NCBI GenBank assembly: GCA_035610835.1
Contig: CM069459.1
Location: 29,734,366-29,798,365 of the forward strand
Length of the DNA stretch: 64,000 nt
DNA from: Ophiura sarsii
Lineage: Eukaryota > Echinodermata > Ophiuroidea > Amphilepidida > Ophiuridae
Reading direction: 5' to 3'
Both the position numbers and the translations under genes were made by a program. Positions 60,801 to 64,000 of this stretch are shown one piece after another; position 1 is the stretch's first letter; every line of letters begins with the position of its first letter. The notes under the pieces were generated by a model that ran no database searches, had not been told where the DNA came from, and was given only the letters and a program-made list of their open reading frames with translations.

Positions 60801-63381
60801 AATGGGTCAAAAAACGTGTTTTTTATAATTTTCTCCAAAATGGTCAATTTCATGATATGGTTGATGCAGTGAACCCTTTTCTGCAAAAATATGTATACTT
60901 TTATATAGATTAAATGAATATTGGAAAAGTTACGGCAGTTTTACGGAGGCTATGCTGAGAGTCCACACCCCTTAAGGGAGTGGGAACAATATGACGTGAT
61001 GGGTACAGATTAGAGTACAAAGATAAGAGTTTTATTTTAAGGGATACTATACCTTATTTTTCCATATTTTGAATCGCCCTATTAGGGTATTTGGGCGATT
61101 GGTTCTAATTGTCCACGCCAGGTTTTATCGTGATTTAAATTTGAATAACATCTTTAACCACTTTTAACGGACCAAGTTCTGTCGAACTATCTAAGTTGAG
61201 TTACAAGCAAAACAAGCATGACAAGACAGATTCATGCAGTATTAACTAAAATGGCATACGCAAAGATTAACCAACTGGAAAATTGTATGACGTACCTAGA
61301 CATTGTTTTTGTAATATCTTCACCCAAGCACTATTAAATCCAAAGGAAATTGACAACTAGTTACACTCCGCTAAAATTCTTTTAACTATACTTACCGTAA
61401 GGGATTGCCAGCTGAGTTGTTGTTTACGGACAAACGAATTTCAACACTAAAATCAAGTTATAATGCACTACCAACCGTGGAATTCAATTATGAATCCTTC
61501 AGTGAATCGTTCATCACGTTCGCGACCCCTTTTGTCACGAAGTACTTTGACCATACCTATATGTTTGGTATAACGGTATTTCAAATGAAAATAAATTGTC
61601 AAGTGTCAAATGTTTATACACGAGTTGGAGGGGTTGCAACAACTTAGCAACGGTAGACACACTGAAAGCCAAACTGGAGTCAGGATTACTCTATAAAGGG
61701 AGTCCAGCCTACATGTGACTCTATGTCAATATTGACTCTGTTTGGAGAGTCGCATGACTCCCTTGGAGAGTCAACATTTACTGACTCCTTTGGAGAGTCA
61801 TGATGCATGACTCTTCAAGGGAGTCTTGTGACTCTTCAAATGGAGTCAATATTGACATAGAGTCACATGTAGGCTGGACTCCGTTTCGAGAGTAATAATG
61901 ACACCAACTGGCTAAATAGAGTCACCGTGACTCTAGGTAGGAATAAGAATAAGACACTGAGAACTGGGGGTGGGCTTTAGGGTAATTGGCTCTTTGATGT
62001 TCATGTTCTTGCTCAATGTATTTGCATTTACTTAGTGAGCAATCACCTCCCTTCCTTAATACCAGTGAGAAATATGCAAATATATCAATATACATTCAAC
62101 GGTGTTAAATTCACGTATCGACTTAATTCAAATAAATTAATAGGTTTAAATAAATGAAAGGTGCAAATTAGCTCATCAGCATAATTGAAATGGTATACAC
62201 GAGCACCGGTGCTAATTTTTGTACCATTGCAATTATGCTAATGAGCGATTTGCGCATTTTACTCGGCTAATATAAGACCAAGTAAAATATGCAAATTAGC
62301 TCCAGAGAGTCAGGATGACTCCTTTGGAGAGTCATGGGCGATGACTCTTTCCGACGGCTAGGACGACTCCTTTGGAGAGTCATCCTGATTCTCCAAAGAA
62401 GTCATGCTGACTCCTTTGGAGAGTCAGGATGACTCTTTTGGAGAATCAGGATGACTCCTTTAAAGAGTCAGGATGACTCCTTTGGAGAGTCATGGCCGAT
62501 GACTCTTACCGACGGCTAGGATGACTCCTTTGGGGAGTCAGGACGACTCCTTTGGAGAGTCAGGATGACTCCTTTGAAGAGTCAGGATGACTCCTTTGAA
62601 GAGTCAGGATGACTCCTTTGAAGAGTCAGGATGACTCCTTTGGAGAGTCATGGCCGATTTACTCCATTTCAAGAGTCACTTGACTCCAGTTTGGCTTTCA
62701 GTGCATGTTGTTAATTTTTTTTTTTTTTTGGGGGGGGGGGGGGGGAATACGCTTTTTAACATCACAGTGGCACACGTAAAATAAACTTCGTGAACAAGTT
62801 CGTGAAATGTGTTTATTACTCAGATACGTTTCAGTCGCATAGTTAAACGGTAATGCAACTGAAAATAAATAGCCACAATGTATACAGAAATGTAGCTATG
62901 TTCATGTTAACAGTTTGGGCGATGACAATGTCATCACTCACTCCCAAAGAAGATTTATTGTGCAGTCTAGCATGCTTAGCAACACTCGGGCAACACTACA
63001 CTGGCAACAGGGCTTTATATATATAAAAAAAAACATGCATTTTCCCCTTGGCCTTGAAAAAACATTACATCGATTACGTCACAAACTAAAATGTGGCCCT
63101 TTTATTGCACAACATTTTGTTGGACAGCTTACGCAAACAAATGATGCATAATATCACACCATGGTGGCAAAATTCGAGGCCACATTTGCACTTTTAAAAA
63201 AAAAAGCAGTGGTGCGATACTTTTTTCCATGTGTATATATCGAGAATCTACGGTATCACTAACAAAAATGTATTTTTATGTGTATTTTCTTTCAGTGATG
63301 GATCCAGACGGAGATTATATACGATGTCGATGGGATGTCAGAAGTGCTAGAAATCAACCAGATTCTGTAACCATTTCTAAA
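57598..63381 (+). CDS. Uncharacterised secreted-type protein, three internal exons (gene continues off the right edge)
   Basis: Exons 57598-57869, 58785-58999 and 63296-63381 have compatible phases (0 to 2, 2 to 1, 1 to on). They encode a Cys-containing extracellular-looking protein. Visible signatures: SVSWRLSYQRSY, CKGC pair, RCTDYNADQDWMTGI, then FRSGDWALRAKVNLKPRP, KKINSPPVASMAPVI, CSRTITVP, and VMDPDGDYIRCRWD. The last two-exon stretch is a signature I recall from many uncharacterised proteins of molluscs, cnidarians and deuterostomes, usually with a signal peptide. Exons for the N-terminus (signal peptide) were not found upstream. Function unknown; ligand-binding or matrix roles would be guesswork. 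Confidence 0.7.
58500..58710 (+). repeat. Dispersed repeat shared with 17885-18015
   Basis: GGGATCACAATTCTGG (58504), TACTGCGCTCACTATACAGG (58600), TACGTCATCGAAAACCG (58631), GCGCTTGGAG (58656) and TAGCATTTTGTAG (58679) appear in the same order as on the minus strand at 17885-18015. GGGTTAGGGTTAAC follows. It lies in the first visible intron of gene 2. Confidence 0.6.
58785..58999 (+). CDS. Gene 2 exon b
   Basis: Acceptor TTTCTTCTAG ends at 58784 and donor GTGAGT starts at 59000. The first base completes a Gly codon. It encodes LNSGFDHVLLQSSMISNSLV, DFRSGDWALRAKVNLKPRP, and the INSPPVASMAPVI/NHCSRTITVP segment. This is the most recognisable exon of the family. Confidence 0.75.
59057..59475. 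mobile_element. TTAA-flanked palindromic MITE (GACGTCAT family), copy 1
   Basis: TTAAAGGAGGTGTCTCGCAA on the left faces TTGCGGGACCC then TTCCTTTAA on the right (TTAA at 59057-59060 and 59472-59475). The arms run AAGCATAAAAGTGTGCATTA and complement-like sequence. The inner arms AAAGTCCCAGTGTCGATGA (59221) and CATCGACACCGGGACTTT (59294) flank CCATGACGTCATCG. A second copy is at 63575. Confidence 0.8.
60150..60770 (-). mobile_element. Penelope-like element 3' fragment: GIY-YIG endonuclease and decayed hammerhead-like tail
   Basis: On the minus strand from 60768: NTLRKRDPLHTTDVIYSIPC, then YIGETGRKVGKRLEEHK, SAITDHVMYKNHVIDWEE and, past one in-frame stop (60444-60442), RWIKEAIAIRKQGKTI and DEGQYNLSHVFDDLL. 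This is the GIY-YIG endonuclease typical of Penelope-like retroelements: the IYSIPC and YIGETGR motifs and the NH..W..A..I..R helix are seen. The reverse transcriptase is absent, so the copy is 5'-truncated. Downstream lies a hammerhead-like motif (60210-60250). It sits in the large intron of gene 2, antisense. Confidence 0.85.
60210..60250 (-). ncRNA. Degenerate hammerhead-ribozyme-like motif
   Basis: Minus strand: GTGT, then TTGATAA (consensus CTGATGA), a stem AGGAAACA-GCT-TGTTTCC, then GAAAC, GTC and a pairing CACAC. This is the core order of the minimal hammerhead ribozymes known from Penelope-like elements. Two catalytic-core bases differ from consensus, so it is probably inactive. Confidence 0.5.
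61660..62703. mobile_element. 1.04 kb inverted-repeat element built from GACTCC/GGAGTC units
   Basis: Perfect 23-bp TIR: CACTGAAAGCCAAACTGGAG plus TCA (61660) and its complement (to 62703). The dinucleotide CA lies on both sides. The left part is a second foldback (GGGAGTCCAGCCTACATGTG at ~61701 pairing with its complement at ~61865). The right part (62299-62660) is a 22-bp tandem array of GACTCCTTTGGAGAGTCA plus GGAT, each unit itself palindromic. CATGGCCGATGACTCTTACC-type interruptions occur twice. CACTG ends are compatible with EnSpm/CACTA-like elements, but this is tentative. Confidence 0.8.
62704..63295. other. Gene 2 intron remainder
   Basis: Contains a T run and G run (62717-62745) next to the element end, then AT-rich sequence. 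The 78-codon ORF (62915-63151) shows no domain. Pyrimidine-rich TGTGTATTTTCTTTCAG precedes the next exon. Confidence 0.5.
63296..63381 (+). CDS. Gene 2 exon c
   Basis: Acceptor TTTTCTTTCAG ends at 63295. The first two bases complete a Val codon, then MDPDGDYIRCRWDVRSARNQ. The donor is inferred as AAA/GTGAGA at 63382, because after it the reading loses family character and ends at a stop (63490). The Cys in RCRW is the conserved one. The partner Cys expected soon after would lie in the next exon, beyond the window. Confidence 0.65.
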
Positions 63382-63574
63382 GTGAGAAGAATATGCAGTG
63401 CAGTGGCGGTTGAAAATAGCAAAATTAGGAAGGGACGGGCCCAAATTGCTTTTATAATGTTAAAACACTCGCAAATATTTTCAGTTTTTTAACTAAAATG
63501 GTACAGAAAAACGTTCCTGAATCTTGCGTGCCTTGACAAATTGACCTCAATCAAGCTTAAATTGATGACAACAT

Positions 63575-64000
63575 TTAAAGGAATGGTCTATTAGGGTATG
63601 GTCCCGCAAGCACAACATTGAGCATTATTTGTTAGAAACATAATTATCGAGCCGAAGTTACGTAATTATATAGAACAAAACACCGTACTAGTCACAAAAA
63701 TGAATAAAAACTGCCATCACTCAACATGCACTTTTTTTAAATTCGCGGCGATTGAAAGTCCCGGTGTCGATGACGTCATGGGTATCGGTGCTCAAATTTG
63801 CGCATGTGTATTGTACAACTATGACATCATCGACACTGGGACTTTTGATCGCCGCGAATTTTAAAAAGGGCATGTTGAGAGATTGCGGTTTTTATTTGTT
63901 TTTGTCATAAGTGTGGTGTTTTCTTCTATATCATTACAAAAGTTGGACTCGATAGTTATATTTCTAACATATAATGCACACTTTTATGCTTGCGGGACAC
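63575..64000. mobile_element. TTAA-flanked palindromic MITE (GACGTCAT family), copy 2, cut by window end
   Basis: TTAAAGGAATGGTC at 63575 starts the element. Inner arms AAAGTCCCGGTGTCGATGAC (63755) and GTCGATGATGTCATAG-type complement (63818-63844) match copy 1 in reverse orientation. The right end GCTTGCGGGACAC runs off at 64000. Confidence 0.75.

Noticed and set aside
62299..62660. CRISPR-like array of 22-bp repeats
   Set aside because: Repeats are contiguous without unique spacers, and the genome is animal.

Overview
This is animal nuclear DNA with no prokaryotic features. It shows GT-AG introns of 0.4 to 12.6 kb, tRNA-derived SINEs, LINE and Penelope-like retrotransposon remains, very many short foldback DNA transposons, long poly-G/poly-C runs and one assembly gap (100 N at 49290-49389). 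The gene content and repeat style suggest a marine invertebrate, most likely a deuterostome. The palindromic word TAGGCCTA recurs, which I associate with echinoderm-type genomes, but the species cannot be fixed from sequence alone.

Gene 1 (170-35828, + strand) is the FNBP4 (formin-binding protein 4) orthologue, lacking only its 5' exon(s), which lie left of the window. I can place 12 coding exons with compatible phases. They encode 938 residues: an acidic N-terminal patch, a short FLAEIDAL-type motif, WW domain 1, an acidic/Lys-rich region, a conserved helical block, WW domain 2 (split by a 5 kb intron), a proline-rich segment, and a basic/coiled-coil C-terminus ending at TGA 35826-35828. Its introns are full of transposon debris. 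The 12.6 kb intron 10 holds a 1.4 kb non-autonomous hAT element with a second hAT-like element nested inside, and several TA-, TTA- and TTAA-flanked foldback elements.

The 35.8-57.6 kb stretch is intergenic and almost entirely repeats: Harbinger-like, hAT-like and TTAA-type MITEs, a tRNA-type SINE, GC-rich tandem satellites at 43.8-44.8 kb, a 57-base G run, and an 850-bp CGATTGCT/GATT microsatellite. I see no convincing host gene there, only one doubtful minus-strand ORF at 48602-48904.

Gene 2 (57598 to beyond the right edge, + strand) is represented by three phase-compatible exons of a cysteine-containing, probably secreted protein. It carries the VNLKPRP / DPDGD / RCRW signature of a large uncharacterised invertebrate extracellular family. 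Its introns hold a Penelope-like GIY-YIG endonuclease fragment with a decayed hammerhead-ribozyme-like tail, a 1.04 kb inverted-repeat element built of palindromic GACTCC...GGAGTC units, and two copies of a foldback MITE.

I found no evidence for an undescribed multi-gene system. The most interesting material is transposon structure: exact target-site duplications, perfect palindromes, ribozyme- and histone-stem-loop-like hairpins, and repeats placed against FNBP4 splice sites.
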